The notes beneath the pieces were generated by a model, which saw nothing but the letters and a program-made list of their open reading frames with translations, did not search any database and was not told where the DNA came from. 24,990 nt of DNA. Origin: a virus. Where the stretch lies: positions 1 through 24,990 of the IMG/VR virus record IMGVR_UViG_3300042465_002900; one strand, 5' to 3'. Shown here piece after piece: positions 1 through 8,494 of the stretch. Position numbers and translations under genes: made by a program. The first letter of the stretch is position 1, and every line of letters starts with the position of its first letter.

Positions 1-378
1 GGGCTTGCAACAGCATTGGCAACCGTTAGTGGCTTGCGCACCTACAACTACCAACCTGAGCAGGTAAGTCCACCTGTTGCGTACCCTGAACTCACAGGCG
101 TTACCTACCACAAAGCATTTCAAGGTGGCGATGTTGTTAGCAACTGGAACATTGGCATTGTTGTTGGCAGATACACCGATAGAACAGCACACAGTCTGTT
201 AGACAGTTACTTGTCGTTCTCTGGTGCGCAAAGTATCAGAGCCGCGATTGAAGCAGACAAGACACTTGGCGGCAGAGTACAAACTTTGATACTAAGTCAA
301 GGCGCAAGAATTACTGCATTGAGTGTCTCGGACGCAGAGTTTTTACAAATAGAATTCACATGTGAAGTTCACGCATAG
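1..378 (+). CDS. Tail terminator protein, 5' end outside window
   Basis: The frame is open from the first base, so the gene starts upstream; the TTG at 16 is probably an internal Leu codon. The readable part is about 125 residues, close to the full size of this family. Segments such as GLRTYNYQPEQVSPPVAYPE, IVVGRYTDRTAHSLLDSYLS and the AAIEADKTLGG stretch match the pattern I know from tail terminators of actinobacteriophages, which cap the tail tube and join it to the head connector. The next gene begins 7 bases after the stop, and the major tail protein follows, which is the usual order. Family assignment is from recalled sequence pattern and synteny, not a search. Confidence 0.75.
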   Translation, partial: GLATALATVSGLRTYNYQPEQVSPPVAYPELTGVTYHKAFQGGDVVSNWNIGIVVGRYTDRTAHSLLDSYLSFSGAQSIRAAIEADKTLGGRVQTLILSQGARITALSVSDAEFLQIEFTCEVHA

Positions 379-385
379 GAGAGTC

Positions 386-550
386 ATGGCAACATACAAA
401 GTTCTTTCAGACAACTGCACACTTGGTAAAGCAGGTGCAACTATTGACAGCGCAAACGACACAAGCGTCAACTATGATGCACTCGTAGAAGGCGGACACT
501 TAGAAGAAGTGAAAGCACAAGCATTCAAATCCGTTAAGGAAGGCAACTAA
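386..550 (+). CDS. Small conserved phage protein between tail terminator and major tail protein
   Basis: 54 residues. I chose the ATG at 386 because AGGAG lies just upstream at 377-381, overlapping the previous stop codon; an in-frame ATG at 362 would overlap the upstream gene more deeply and lacks this site. The protein begins MATYKVLSDNCTLGKAGATI and continues with a region like NYDALVEGGHLEEV, a pattern seen in small proteins next to structural genes of actinobacterial phages. It has no signal peptide or membrane segment. Function is unknown; its place between the terminator and tube genes suggests a virion or assembly role. Confidence 0.7.
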   Translation: MATYKVLSDNCTLGKAGATIDSANDTSVNYDALVEGGHLEEVKAQAFKSVKEGN

Positions 551-552
551 CC

Positions 553-960
553 ATGGCAAAGATTATTCTCACAGACTGCTCAATTACCGTGAACTCGGTG
601 GCGCTGTCAACATTGTCCAACTCAGTCACGCTTACCTTTGAGAAGGACAGCGTAGAGGTAACCGCGTTCGGAGATGCAGGACACAAGTTCACAGGTGGTT
701 TGCAAAACAACACTTGCGACATGCAGTTGTTCCAAGACTTCGCCGCTTCGCAAACCGAAGCAACAATTTATCCACTCGTCGGCACGCCAACCACTGTTGT
801 TATTAAGCCAACAAGTTCGGCAGTAGGTGCAACCAACCCGAGTTACACACTTACAGACACGATGCTCGTAAGCCACACTCCTGTTGCTGGTGCAGTAGGC
901 GAAGTCGCAATGACTTCACTATCGTTTACTGGCGGCACATTGGTTAAGGCAATTGCATAA
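553..960 (+). CDS. Major tail (tube) protein
   Basis: 135 residues, starting 2 bases after the preceding stop, with AAGGA at 537-541 in position as ribosome binding site. An N-terminal beta-rich part has SVEVTAFGDAGHKFTGGLQN, followed by MQLFQDFAASQTEATIYPL and VVIKPTSSAVGATNPSYT. These are typical of the short tail tube proteins of actinobacterial siphoviruses, which polymerise into the tail tube around the tape measure protein. Its length and its position before the frameshifted chaperone genes fit. It is expected to be among the most abundant virion proteins. Confidence 0.8.
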   Translation: MAKIILTDCSITVNSVALSTLSNSVTLTFEKDSVEVTAFGDAGHKFTGGLQNNTCDMQLFQDFAASQTEATIYPLVGTPTTVVIKPTSSAVGATNPSYTLTDTMLVSHTPVAGAVGEVAMTSLSFTGGTLVKAIA

Positions 961-985
961 CTTCAACTAGAAAGTAAACAGCGAC

Positions 986-1297
986 ATGAAAATTGAAATG
1001 ACAGTTACATTTGTTGATGGCACGACTGAAGATGTGGACGCAGTGTTCGCAGACTTCGTTGGCTTTGAACGAACATGGCAACGAAGCGTGGCAAAGTTTG
1101 AACAAGAGTTGCGCCTCACTGACTTGGCATGGCTTGCGTGGAGTGCATTAACGCATCGCAACAAAACGAAACTGAAGTTTGACCCTGACTGGATTGCGAC
1201 TGTTGAAAATGTTGGCATTCGTGAAGCAGGTGAAAGCCCTTTGGACAGCAGTACTACATCCAACAGCGACTTGGTGAAGACTCTGCCCACTGGTTAA
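986..1297 (+). CDS. Tail assembly chaperone, short form (gpG-like)
   Basis: 103 residues, containing FADFVGFERTWQRSVAKFEQ and a LTDLAWLAWSALTHRNKT segment, the usual signature of gpG-like chaperones that coat the tape measure protein during tail assembly. It sits between the major tail protein and the tape measure gene, the conserved position. The last 18 or so codons after the slip site at 1237-1243 are low-complexity (DSSTTSNSDLVK), as expected for the terminated form. The ribosome binding site is weak, which may tie its translation to the upstream gene. Confidence 0.8.
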   Translation: MKIEMTVTFVDGTTEDVDAVFADFVGFERTWQRSVAKFEQELRLTDLAWLAWSALTHRNKTKLKFDPDWIATVENVGIREAGESPLDSSTTSNSDLVKTLPTG

Positions 1298-1425
1298 TTG
1301 CGCACCTTGCACACGAATATCACATTGCACCAAGCCAACTGTTGCAAGAGAGTGATGAAATGTTAAGCGTTATGCACGCTTATCAAAAATGGTTTGTGAA
1401 AGAACACAACCGCCGAAACAAGTAG
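986..1425 (+). CDS. Tail assembly chaperone, long form by -1 frameshift (gpGT-like)
   Basis: Zero-frame reading to codon 1241-1243 followed by a -1 slip gives a protein of about 146 residues. The slippery heptamer C CCT TTG (1237-1243) fits X XXY YYZ exactly: both tRNAs can re-pair as CCC TTT. The -1 frame has stops at 1204, 1222 and 1231 and is then open to the TAG at 1423-1425, reading GQQYYIQQRLGEDSAHWLIA and then HLAHEYHIAPSQLLQ. This Trp-rich segment resembles the T extension of phage tail chaperones. It has no start codon of its own, so it would be missed by simple gene calling. Confidence 0.75.
1237..1243 (+). promoter_or_regulatory. -1 ribosomal slippery site CCCTTTG
   Basis: The zero frame reads CCT TTG and the -1 frame CCC TTT, so the site meets the canonical rule. 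It lies just after the last -1-frame stop (1231-1233) and before the zero-frame stop (1295-1297), the only interval in which a slip could make the long chaperone. I did not find an obvious strong downstream stem-loop by eye. Confidence 0.7.
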
Positions 1426-1440
1426 TTATAGATTGGCGTT

Positions 1441-2028
1441 ATGGGATTAGCCGCGAAAGACTGGAACAAGGTTGGCGGTGTTATGTCATACCAAGTTGTC
1501 GGGCTGAACGATACTTTGCGTGCCTTGAAATTGTTTGAGCCAGAGTTGTATGCCAAGTTGCGCAAAGATTTAGTTACAGACGCAACGCCTCTTGCCAACG
1601 AGATTGGTAGCAAGTTCCCTAACCAACCTTTGAAATGGTGGAAGCAGAACGGTCGTGCAGGTAATGCACGCCTGCCTGGATATAACCCAACACGGGCACG
1701 CACCAAAGTTAAACCGATTGCAGGCACGGGCAGAGAGCGTGGCAAAGGGCGAGTGATTTTGCGCTTGCAACAGATGGACGGTGGCGCACAAGTGTTTGAC
1801 AGTGCAGGTGGACAGCGTGCCAAGGCACAGTTCGTAAAGAACTTGGATAAGCACAGTCGCGTCAAGAGCAAGGGTGGTCGTGCGCGAAGCCGTATCTTGT
1901 TTCCGTACACCAAAAAAAATAAGCACATGGTTGAAGAAATTGTGGGCGTTGTGGTTAAAGAATTAGAGAAGCAAACAACAAAGCGACTAACAGGGCAACT
2001 TGGCGCGATAGGTAGAAAGAACTTCTAA
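1441..2028 (+). CDS. HK97 gp10-like / minor tail protein, putative
   Basis: 195 residues from the ATG at 1441; an alternative start at 1483 gives MSYQVVGLNDTLRALK, which looks like the natural start of gp10-like proteins. Neither has a good ribosome binding site. The sequence is basic, with an N-terminal helix (LRALKLFEPELYAKLRKDLV), a loop-rich middle, then SRILFPYTKKNKHMVEEIV and a C-terminal helix. This resembles the HK97 gp10 family of head-tail joining or tail completion proteins, but the position between the chaperones and tape measure is unusual for that role. The stop overlaps the next start as TAATG, so translation is coupled. Confidence 0.5.
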   Translation: MGLAAKDWNKVGGVMSYQVVGLNDTLRALKLFEPELYAKLRKDLVTDATPLANEIGSKFPNQPLKWWKQNGRAGNARLPGYNPTRARTKVKPIAGTGRERGKGRVILRLQQMDGGAQVFDSAGGQRAKAQFVKNLDKHSRVKSKGGRARSRILFPYTKKNKHMVEEIVGVVVKELEKQTTKRLTGQLGAIGRKNF

Positions 2029-4853
2029 TGGCTGTTGGTGTAAACATTGTCAGTAGTTTCAGCGGTGGTGGAATTAGTAAGGCAATCAAAGAGTTCAAGA
2101 AACTAGATGGCGCTAGTGCAAAGAGTGCGTTCGCACTTGGCACATTGGACAAGAGTGCAACTTCGGCTGTTAAAGGTTTGGCGAAGGCTGGCGCTGGTGT
2201 TGCTGTTGTTGCTGGCGCTATTGGTTACAAGTTGGCAAGTGCCGCCTATGAGTCGCAGAAAGTTATGGCGCAAACAACTGCCATCATTACTGCAACGGGT
2301 GGTGCGGCTGGTGTTACTGCCGAACAGGTAGCAACATTGTCCGAGAAGTTGGCAATGCAAATTGGTGTTGATGACGAACTAATCCAATCATCGGCAAACC
2401 TATTACTTACCTTCAAGTCTGTTAAAAATCAGGCAGGCGAAAACAACGACATCTTTGACCGTGCGGTAACTGTTACACAAGACATGGCAAATGTTTTCGG
2501 TGGTGCAGATGGTGCCGCCAAACAATTAGGCAAAGCACTATCTGACCCCGTTGCTGGATTAACTGCACTAAAGAAATCTGGCATTGACTTTACTGAGCAA
2601 CAGAAAACACAAATTGAAACGCTTGTGAAGTCTGGCAAGTCTCTTGAAGCACAGAAAATAATCTTGGAAGAAATTGAGAACCAAGTTGGTGGCACAGCCG
2701 CCGCAAGTGCAACAGGTTTTGACCGCATGAAAGTTGCTGTTGGCAATGTGGCAGAAACCTTTGGTGCATTGCTTATTCCGTTCATTGAACGCTTTGCCAA
2801 CTTTGTTATTAACAATGTTGTTCCGTACATGGACAAACTCGCTGAGGTGTTAGGCACGCGAGGCATTGGTGGTTTGGTAAGCACACTTGCTGATGACTTC
2901 TTAAACATGACAAGCAACATGGGCAAGACAGGCAATATCATCATGGGCATTGTTACCGCTTTCATTATGTTGAAAGGCGCAATGATGGCGTTTACTATTG
3001 CGCAAGGCATTGCAACGATTGCAACTAAGGCGTTTGGTGTTGCATGGAACTCAACAGGCATTGGCTTGATTGCCGCCGCAATCGCCGCAGTTGTTATTGG
3101 TTTGATTGCGCTGTATGTAAAGTTTGAATCAGTGCGCAAGGTTGTTAATGCGCTTGGCGAGATATTGAAGTTTGTTGTTATGAATGCCATCGCAGGCGTG
3201 TACAACTATTTCGTTACCTTTATCAACGCCGCGATTATTGGATTCAATGCTTTGATTAAAGTTGCCAACTATTTTGGCGCTGACTTAGAGGAACAAGAAA
3301 CACTTGGCTATATGGCGTTCTCTGGTTTGTCTATTGGTGCGGACAATGCCAAAGGCAAGGTGCTAGATGTTGCAGACGCATTGCGCCAAGTCAAGAACGA
3401 AGAACGCAAACTTGAAGGCAAAGGCACAGGCGCTACTACGCCACCAACAAACTTAGGTGGTGGTGCGGCGAAAACAATTAAGACGCTGAAAGAGTTGAAA
3501 GCAGAATACAAAGACGCAGTGCTCGGACTTAATGATGCACAGGTCAAACTTGTTGATTCAACACAAGGTATTGCTGACGCACAACAGAAAGTAATTGACG
3601 CAACTAACAGTGTTGATGACGCATTCAGAGGCATTGGCAAAGCAGAACAAGAAGTAACAAACAAAATCAAAGCGCATGAGAAAGCACAACGAGCAGTCAC
3701 AGAGGCAATGTCAGAAGCCGCTGATGCTGTACTTGAAACACAAAGAGCACAAGACAAGTTGGCAAAGTCAACTGCCCTTGTTACCAAAGCACAACTTGCA
3801 TTTGATGAGGCAGTGCGCGGTTATGGTGCAGACAGCAAGCAAGGACGCAAAGCACAAGACGAACTAGGCGAGGCACAGCGAGACTTGGAGACAAGTGGCT
3901 ACGACTTAGAAGAAGCACAGTTTGCATTGATTGATGCAGAGAAAGAATTAGCCCTTGTTCGTGCCAACAGTGAGAGCACGCAACGGGATATTCGCCAAGC
4001 CGAAATTGATTTGGCAACTGCCAAGTTAGATGTGATTGAGGCGGAACGCGAGCAGAAGATTGCCCAAGACGAAGCAACTGCAAGCGGTGATAACTACAAC
4101 CAGATGTTGAACGGCATTAAGACTGACAGCGAACTTTACAAAGAGTTGCTAGATGCACTTAATGAATCAAAGGTGGCAGAGCAAGAAGCAATTGACGCAG
4201 TTACCGAGGCACGCAAGGCGGAAGCAGAAGCAACCACAGCAATCACTGAGGCACTCAACGAAGAACAAACAGCGTTAATAGAAATTGAAGATGCCAAGTT
4301 GGCAGTCGCCAAAGCAATACGCGACCACGAGAAAGCCTTGTATGACGAAGCCGCCGCAATCAGAGATGTTGCTAAGGCACAACTTGAAGAAGCGAAAGCA
4401 ATAGACGAAGTACGCATTGCACAACAGAAGTTGAACGAGGCAAAGAAAGTTAAGGGTTTGACACCTGCCGCTATTGCCAAAGTTGATACAGCCGTAGCAG
4501 GCGTCCTCGCGGCCGCAAATGCGGTGGTGGCTGGTGTTGGCACATCTGTGGCTACTGGCGCAACAGCGAGCACGGCAGGCATGTCTGCGAGCGCATTTGA
4601 ACACATGATGTATCGCAATGGTTTGGCTGATGGTGGAATTGCTATGCGCCCAACATTGCGCTTAATCGGCGAGTCAGGACCAGAGGCAGTAATTCCTCTC
4701 AGTCGTATGGGCGAAGAAGGTGGAACAACAATAAACATAAGTGTTAATGCAGGCATTGGCGCAGACGGTGGCGCAATTGGCAACGCTGTTGTTGATGCAC
4801 TTGTTAAATACCAACGGCGCAACGGCGCAATTCCAATCGCAGTTAAGGGCTAA
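2028..4853 (+). CDS. Tail tape measure protein
   Basis: 941 residues, the longest gene here. The N-terminal part (about 1-250) has the TP901-like look, with AAYESQKVMAQTTAIITATG and a GVDDELIQSSANLLLTFKSV stretch. Residues about 300-410 hold several hydrophobic segments (such as IGLIAAAIAAVVIGLIALYV) that may insert in the host membrane. Residues about 490-800 are a long Ala/Glu/Lys/Asp-rich coiled coil. Near the C-terminus is GESGPEAVIPLSR, a motif common at the end of tape measure proteins. By the usual 0.15 nm per residue the tail would be about 140 nm long. It is coupled to the upstream gene by TAATG overlap, and the minor tail gene follows. Confidence 0.9.
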   Translation: MAVGVNIVSSFSGGGISKAIKEFKKLDGASAKSAFALGTLDKSATSAVKGLAKAGAGVAVVAGAIGYKLASAAYESQKVMAQTTAIITATGGAAGVTAEQVATLSEKLAMQIGVDDELIQSSANLLLTFKSVKNQAGENNDIFDRAVTVTQDMANVFGGADGAAKQLGKALSDPVAGLTALKKSGIDFTEQQKTQIETLVKSGKSLEAQKIILEEIENQVGGTAAASATGFDRMKVAVGNVAETFGALLIPFIERFANFVINNVVPYMDKLAEVLGTRGIGGLVSTLADDFLNMTSNMGKTGNIIMGIVTAFIMLKGAMMAFTIAQGIATIATKAFGVAWNSTGIGLIAAAIAAVVIGLIALYVKFESVRKVVNALGEILKFVVMNAIAGVYNYFVTFINAAIIGFNALIKVANYFGADLEEQETLGYMAFSGLSIGADNAKGKVLDVADALRQVKNEERKLEGKGTGATTPPTNLGGGAAKTIKTLKELKAEYKDAVLGLNDAQVKLVDSTQGIADAQQKVIDATNSVDDAFRGIGKAEQEVTNKIKAHEKAQRAVTEAMSEAADAVLETQRAQDKLAKSTALVTKAQLAFDEAVRGYGADSKQGRKAQDELGEAQRDLETSGYDLEEAQFALIDAEKELALVRANSESTQRDIRQAEIDLATAKLDVIEAEREQKIAQDEATASGDNYNQMLNGIKTDSELYKELLDALNESKVAEQEAIDAVTEARKAEAEATTAITEALNEEQTALIEIEDAKLAVAKAIRDHEKALYDEAAAIRDVAKAQLEEAKAIDEVRIAQQKLNEAKKVKGLTPAAIAKVDTAVAGVLAAANAVVAGVGTSVATGATASTAGMSASAFEHMMYRNGLADGGIAMRPTLRLIGESGPEAVIPLSRMGEEGGTTINISVNAGIGADGGAIGNAVVDALVKYQRRNGAIPIAVKG

Positions 4854-4855
4854 CT

Positions 4856-6124
4856 ATGGCAGTGACTATGCCGTGGGCAGAAGAAATTGTTGTTGGCATG
4901 AGTCTTGGGTTTCCCGTGCTTGTATTTACTTTGGACAGCGCAACTGATGGCGTGCTTGATACAGCAATTCTTGATGGCGCACTTGTAGCGCAACCTGTAA
5001 CCGAGTTTGCACAGTCGGTAAGCATTGCTCGCGGACGCAGTGCCAACCAAAACGAAACACAGGCAGGCGTGGCAACAATCGTTCTAAACAACAACGACAG
5101 GCGCTTTGACCCGATTAACGAGGACTCACCATATTGGGACGCGGCAACAAACTCAAGTGGTGTAGAGCCAAGACGATTCGTAGAAGTTACAAGCAACGGC
5201 GAACACCTGTTCCAAGGCGCAATCACAGCCATTAACATTACCTATGACAGTGATTTTAGTACTTGCACAATTGAAGCATCGGACGACTTCACACGGCTTG
5301 CCAACATGACTGTTGCAACAGCGTTCACTCCGTCTGTGCAAATAAGTGGCAACAGAGTTTCAACCATCCTTGATTTACCAGAGGTTAATTACCCAATTAA
5401 CCAGCGTGTTATTGCAACAGGTGGTAAAGATTTACAAGCATTGCAAATTGATGCTGGAACAAATGTGCTTGACTACTTGCAACAAGTCGCACTCGCTGAC
5501 CAAGCACTGTTGTTTATGAGCCGTGATGGCGACATTATTTACACTGACCCAGTTGGCACAGTTTGGAACTACGACATTGCGGCAACTTTCACTGACGGTT
5601 CTACAGGTGTTGGCGTAATTCCCTACACATCAATCGCAACAATTACAGACCAAACTTTCTTATATAACCGAATCGTTGTAAGCAAAGAAGGTGGCATTGA
5701 ATATGTTGAAGATGATGCGGCAAGCCAAACTGATTACGGCATTCAAACATATTCGCTAACAGGTTTGCTATTAGAAAACAACAGTGACGCTGACGCATTA
5801 GCAGTTGAACTTCTTGCCAAATATAAAGACCCTGCATATCGCTTTGATGATATGCAATTCATATTCAACGCCTTGTCTGTAAGTAACCAAACAACAATGG
5901 CGTCGCTTGACATTGGCGACAACATTAAAATTGTGCGCACCTTCGCCACTGGCTCGCCATTAACTGTAGAACTGTATTACCAAGTTGAGCGCCTGTCGCA
6001 CGACATAACAACAGGGCAACACACATGCACCATTGGCTTAGGCAGTCTTAAGACGCTGATTTACGAGTTCATCTTGAACGATGCCGAGTACGGAACTTTA
6101 AGTACTTCTAATGCGCTTGCGTGA
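4856..6124 (+). CDS. Minor tail protein (distal tail/baseplate-type)
   Basis: 422 residues, starting 2 bases after the tape measure stop. Residues about 44-85 read SVSIARGRSANQNETQAGVA, then IVLNNNDRRFDPINEDSPYW, the typical opening of the minor tail protein that follows the tape measure gene in actinobacterial phages. RRFVEVTSNGEHLFQGAITA and STCTIEASDDFTRLANM follow, as in these beta-rich tail tip proteins. It probably forms part of the distal tail complex; whether it is the distal tail ring or the hub cannot be decided by eye. Confidence 0.75.
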   Translation: MAVTMPWAEEIVVGMSLGFPVLVFTLDSATDGVLDTAILDGALVAQPVTEFAQSVSIARGRSANQNETQAGVATIVLNNNDRRFDPINEDSPYWDAATNSSGVEPRRFVEVTSNGEHLFQGAITAINITYDSDFSTCTIEASDDFTRLANMTVATAFTPSVQISGNRVSTILDLPEVNYPINQRVIATGGKDLQALQIDAGTNVLDYLQQVALADQALLFMSRDGDIIYTDPVGTVWNYDIAATFTDGSTGVGVIPYTSIATITDQTFLYNRIVVSKEGGIEYVEDDAASQTDYGIQTYSLTGLLLENNSDADALAVELLAKYKDPAYRFDDMQFIFNALSVSNQTTMASLDIGDNIKIVRTFATGSPLTVELYYQVERLSHDITTGQHTCTIGLGSLKTLIYEFILNDAEYGTLSTSNALA

Positions 6125-6140
6125 TGTAGAGTAACTGACT

Positions 6141-6407
6141 ATGGCAGGCGCAGGCGCACTCTTATTTACCAGTGGCAGTGTTCTTACTGCATCGCAAGTG
6201 AACACATACCTTATGGACCAAGCGGTCATGCGTTTTGCAGACGCGACTGCACGAACAGCCGCTTTCGGTGGCGCTGGCGAGCCAACACTCGCAGAAGGCA
6301 TGATGAGTTATCTTATGGATACAAATAGCGTGCAAGTTTATGATGGTTCAAATTGGGTGGCTATTGGTGGCGGCGCAGATATTTTACAAGTGCAAGTGTT
6401 CTCGTAA
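6141..6407 (+). CDS. Small tail/fibre-associated virion protein
   Basis: 88 residues: SGSVLTASQVNTYLMDQAVM, then RFADATARTAAFGG, GMMSYLMDTNSVQVYDGSNW and VAIGGG. The pattern of 'leave a blank, drop a vector, one-line test of Asp-Gly-Ser-Trp' seen here (YDGSNWV) recurs in many phage tail tip and fibre proteins, where it occurs as a short trimerising or capping module. Here it is a free-standing gene between the minor tail protein and further virion genes. Exact role unknown. Confidence 0.65.
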   Translation: MAGAGALLFTSGSVLTASQVNTYLMDQAVMRFADATARTAAFGGAGEPTLAEGMMSYLMDTNSVQVYDGSNWVAIGGGADILQVQVFS

Positions 6408-6416
6408 GGAGTAATC

Positions 6417-6779
6417 ATGGCAACATTCACAAAGAACAAACTCAGTGGCTCAACTGATGGCAAAGCCGTCAAGGTAACTGGCACATCATCTGGCGCATCC
6501 GTTACCGTTCATACTGCTGTTGCTGGTACAACTGCTGGCGTGTTTGACGAGATTTGGATTTACGCAAACAACACATCAGCCACAACTGTCAAACTCACTT
6601 TGGAATGGGGAACAACAAGTGCTTCTGATGGAAACATTGAAATCAATGTGGCTGGAGAATCAGGTTTAGTTCTTGTCGTGCCTGGACTTATTTTGCAGAA
6701 CGCTCTTGTAGTGAAAGCGTTTGCTGGTACAGGTGATGTGATTCTGTTGTCAGGCTATGTAAATAGCATCACAGCGTAG
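6417..6779 (+). CDS. Predicted virion protein, beta-rich
   Basis: 120 residues, with AAGGAG at 6406-6411 upstream of the ATG. The sequence is rich in Thr, Val, Ala and Gly with alternating hydrophobic residues: KVTGTSSGASVTVHTAVAGT, then EIWIYANNTSATTVKLTLEW and ILQNALVVKAFAGTGDVILL. This suggests an all-beta sandwich. There are no Cys residues, no signal peptide and no membrane helix. The same pattern occurs in small phage proteins near tail fibre genes, and its place between a tail tip gene and the fibre genes supports a virion role. I do not recognise a named family. Confidence 0.6.
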   Translation: MATFTKNKLSGSTDGKAVKVTGTSSGASVTVHTAVAGTTAGVFDEIWIYANNTSATTVKLTLEWGTTSASDGNIEINVAGESGLVLVVPGLILQNALVVKAFAGTGDVILLSGYVNSITA

Positions 6780-6785
6780 GCTCTT

Positions 6786-7646
6786 ATGGTGCTTCGTTGG
6801 GACCAACGCAACAAGACAGGTGTGCTGGTAAAAAACTGGTTCAATCCGTCTGTTGATATTGAATATCTTGTTGTCGCTGGTGGTGGTGCAAGTAATGGTC
6901 AGGCTGGTGGCGGTGCTGGTGGTATGCGCTCAGGCACTCTAACAATCTCTGCTGGCACGACTTTCAATGTCGTTGTTGGTGCTGGTGCGCCTACAAGCGG
7001 TGCGAGTGGCAGTGATTCATCGTTCCACACAATTACATCAACGGGTGGTGGATACGGTGCTACTTCTGCAGGTGGTGCTGTAACTGGTGGTGCTGGTGGC
7101 TCTGGTGGAGGCGGCGCACGACTTGGCGCTGGTTCAACTGCGTCAGGTGGTGCTTCATCTCCAGTCACTTCGCCTGCTCAGGGTAATGCAGGTGGTCAAG
7201 CACAATCAGGCACGGCTGGTTATTACATTGGTGGTGGTGGTGGTGGTGCTGGCTCAGTAGGTGGCAATGGTGCAGTAACAACTTCTGGTGTAGGTGGTGC
7301 TGGTGCATCATCGAGCATCACTGGTTCTGCTGTGAACTATGCAGGCGGCGGTGGTGGCACTTGCAACGGTGCAGGTGCTGTTGGTGGTGTTGGTGGTGGT
7401 GGTAATGGAGAGTTCGCACCAACGCCTGCACAGAACGGTACAGCGAACACAGGTGGTGGTGGTGGTGGGTTCTATAGCATTGGTGGTGTTGGCTTTGGCG
7501 GCTCAGGTGTTGTGTATATGCGCTATCCGATTGGCGCAACACAGAGCATCACTGTCTCAGGCGGAGTGCAATCAACAATCTCTGGCTACATCTTGCACAG
7601 TTTCACCTATACAGGAACTGTCACAGTATCGGTGACATCAGTCTAA
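6786..7646 (+). CDS. Glycine-rich tail fibre/adhesin, first copy
   Basis: 286 residues, with 6-base spacing from the upstream stop. After a short N-terminus (MVLRWDQRNKTGVLVKNWFN) comes IEYLVVAGGGA, the entry to the glycine-rich domain seen in many phage and bacterial surface proteins. Residues about 35-240 are mostly runs of Gly with Ala, Ser and Thr, likely stacked polyglycine II helices as known for the receptor-binding adhesin of phage S16. The domain closes with GGSGVVYMRYPIG. A last module (SGYILHSFTYTGTVTVSVTSV, split here as SGYILHSF and TYTGTVTVS) resembles the N-terminal module of the next gene. Probably host recognition. Confidence 0.7.
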   Translation: MVLRWDQRNKTGVLVKNWFNPSVDIEYLVVAGGGASNGQAGGGAGGMRSGTLTISAGTTFNVVVGAGAPTSGASGSDSSFHTITSTGGGYGATSAGGAVTGGAGGSGGGGARLGAGSTASGGASSPVTSPAQGNAGGQAQSGTAGYYIGGGGGGAGSVGGNGAVTTSGVGGAGASSSITGSAVNYAGGGGGTCNGAGAVGGVGGGGNGEFAPTPAQNGTANTGGGGGGFYSIGGVGFGGSGVVYMRYPIGATQSITVSGGVQSTISGYILHSFTYTGTVTVSVTSV

Positions 7647-8482
7647 TGTCTCGCTCACGCAACAAGGTCGGAACATATACCTCTCAATGGGGTAACAACG
7701 CTTTGGCTACACGCACAATCTCTGGTGGCACTGAATCAATTATCAATGTGAGTGGAACGCCTTACAGACTGCACGCTTTCACATCTACTGGCACATTGAC
7801 TGTCAGCGCCAATGTTCCTATGAATGTTGAGTGTTTAGTTATCGCAGGTGGTGGTGGTGCATTCTGTGGTGGTGGTGGTGCTGGTGGTTATTTTGATGGT
7901 GGCGTGTTATTGCCTGCTGGTTCTTTCACTGTCACAGTCGGTGCAGGTGGTGCTGCAATAACAAGTGGTAATGATTCGGTATTTTCTTCGGTCACTATGA
8001 AAGGTGGTGGTCACGGTCAAAACCTTACTAATGGTGTTGCTGGTGGTTCGGGTGGTGGTGCAGGTAGTGGTGGTGGTGCCGCGTTCACTGGTGGTGCGGC
8101 ACTAACGACTGGCTCACCAGTTGTTGTGTCAGGTTTTAAGGGTGGCAACTCGCTTGCTGGTGGTGGCTACAACGCAGGCGGTGGTGGTGGCTCTGGTTTC
8201 GTTGGTGGCAATTCACCAAATAATAACGGTGGTGGTGTAGGTGGTGCTGGTAGGTTCTCTAGTATTACTGGTTCATCTGTACAGCGTGGCGGTGGTGGTG
8301 GTGGATTGACCCTTGCATCTGGTGGTACTGGTGGTGCAGGTGGCGGTGGTAACGCAGAAAGTGGTGGACTGCCTGGTGTGTCTGGTACAGCGAACACAGG
8401 CAGTGGCGGTGGCGGTGGCTTCGGTGTTGGCTTCGGTGCTGGTGGTTCAGGTGTTGTTTATGTTCGTTACCCAATTGGATAG
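7646..8482 (+). CDS. Glycine-rich tail fibre/adhesin, second copy
   Basis: 278 residues; its ATG overlaps the previous stop as TAATG. The N-terminal module (about 1-60) contains VSGTPYRLHAFTSTGTLTVS, a beta unit that usually precedes this domain, then VECLVIAGGGG and a long polyglycine region ending GGSGVVYVRYPIG, almost the same closing motif as in the first copy. The two genes are therefore diverged tandem paralogues. The Gly-rich loops differ between them, as expected for receptor-binding surfaces under selection. PE_PGRS-type origin is unlikely since there is no PE domain. Confidence 0.7.
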   Translation: MSRSRNKVGTYTSQWGNNALATRTISGGTESIINVSGTPYRLHAFTSTGTLTVSANVPMNVECLVIAGGGGAFCGGGGAGGYFDGGVLLPAGSFTVTVGAGGAAITSGNDSVFSSVTMKGGGHGQNLTNGVAGGSGGGAGSGGGAAFTGGAALTTGSPVVVSGFKGGNSLAGGGYNAGGGGGSGFVGGNSPNNNGGGVGGAGRFSSITGSSVQRGGGGGGLTLASGGTGGAGGGGNAESGGLPGVSGTANTGSGGGGGFGVGFGAGGSGVVYVRYPIG

Positions 8483-8494
8483 AAAGAAAGAGTT

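Noticed and set aside
2429-3205. Long open frame of 258 codons on the minus strand inside the tape measure gene
   Set aside because: It is the antisense shadow of a real, well-supported gene; its composition (Ala, Met, Pro, Ser runs) follows from the + strand codons and no binding site or known family is seen.
4136-4822. Minus-strand open frame of 228 codons opposite the coiled-coil end of the tape measure gene
   Set aside because: Low-complexity Ala/Ser antisense of Glu/Ala-rich coding; no start signal or motif.
6899-8482. PE_PGRS-like mycobacterial proteins as origin of the glycine-rich genes
   Set aside because: No PE domain, and the VVAGGG entry and RYPIG exit motifs are those of phage glycine-rich fibre domains.
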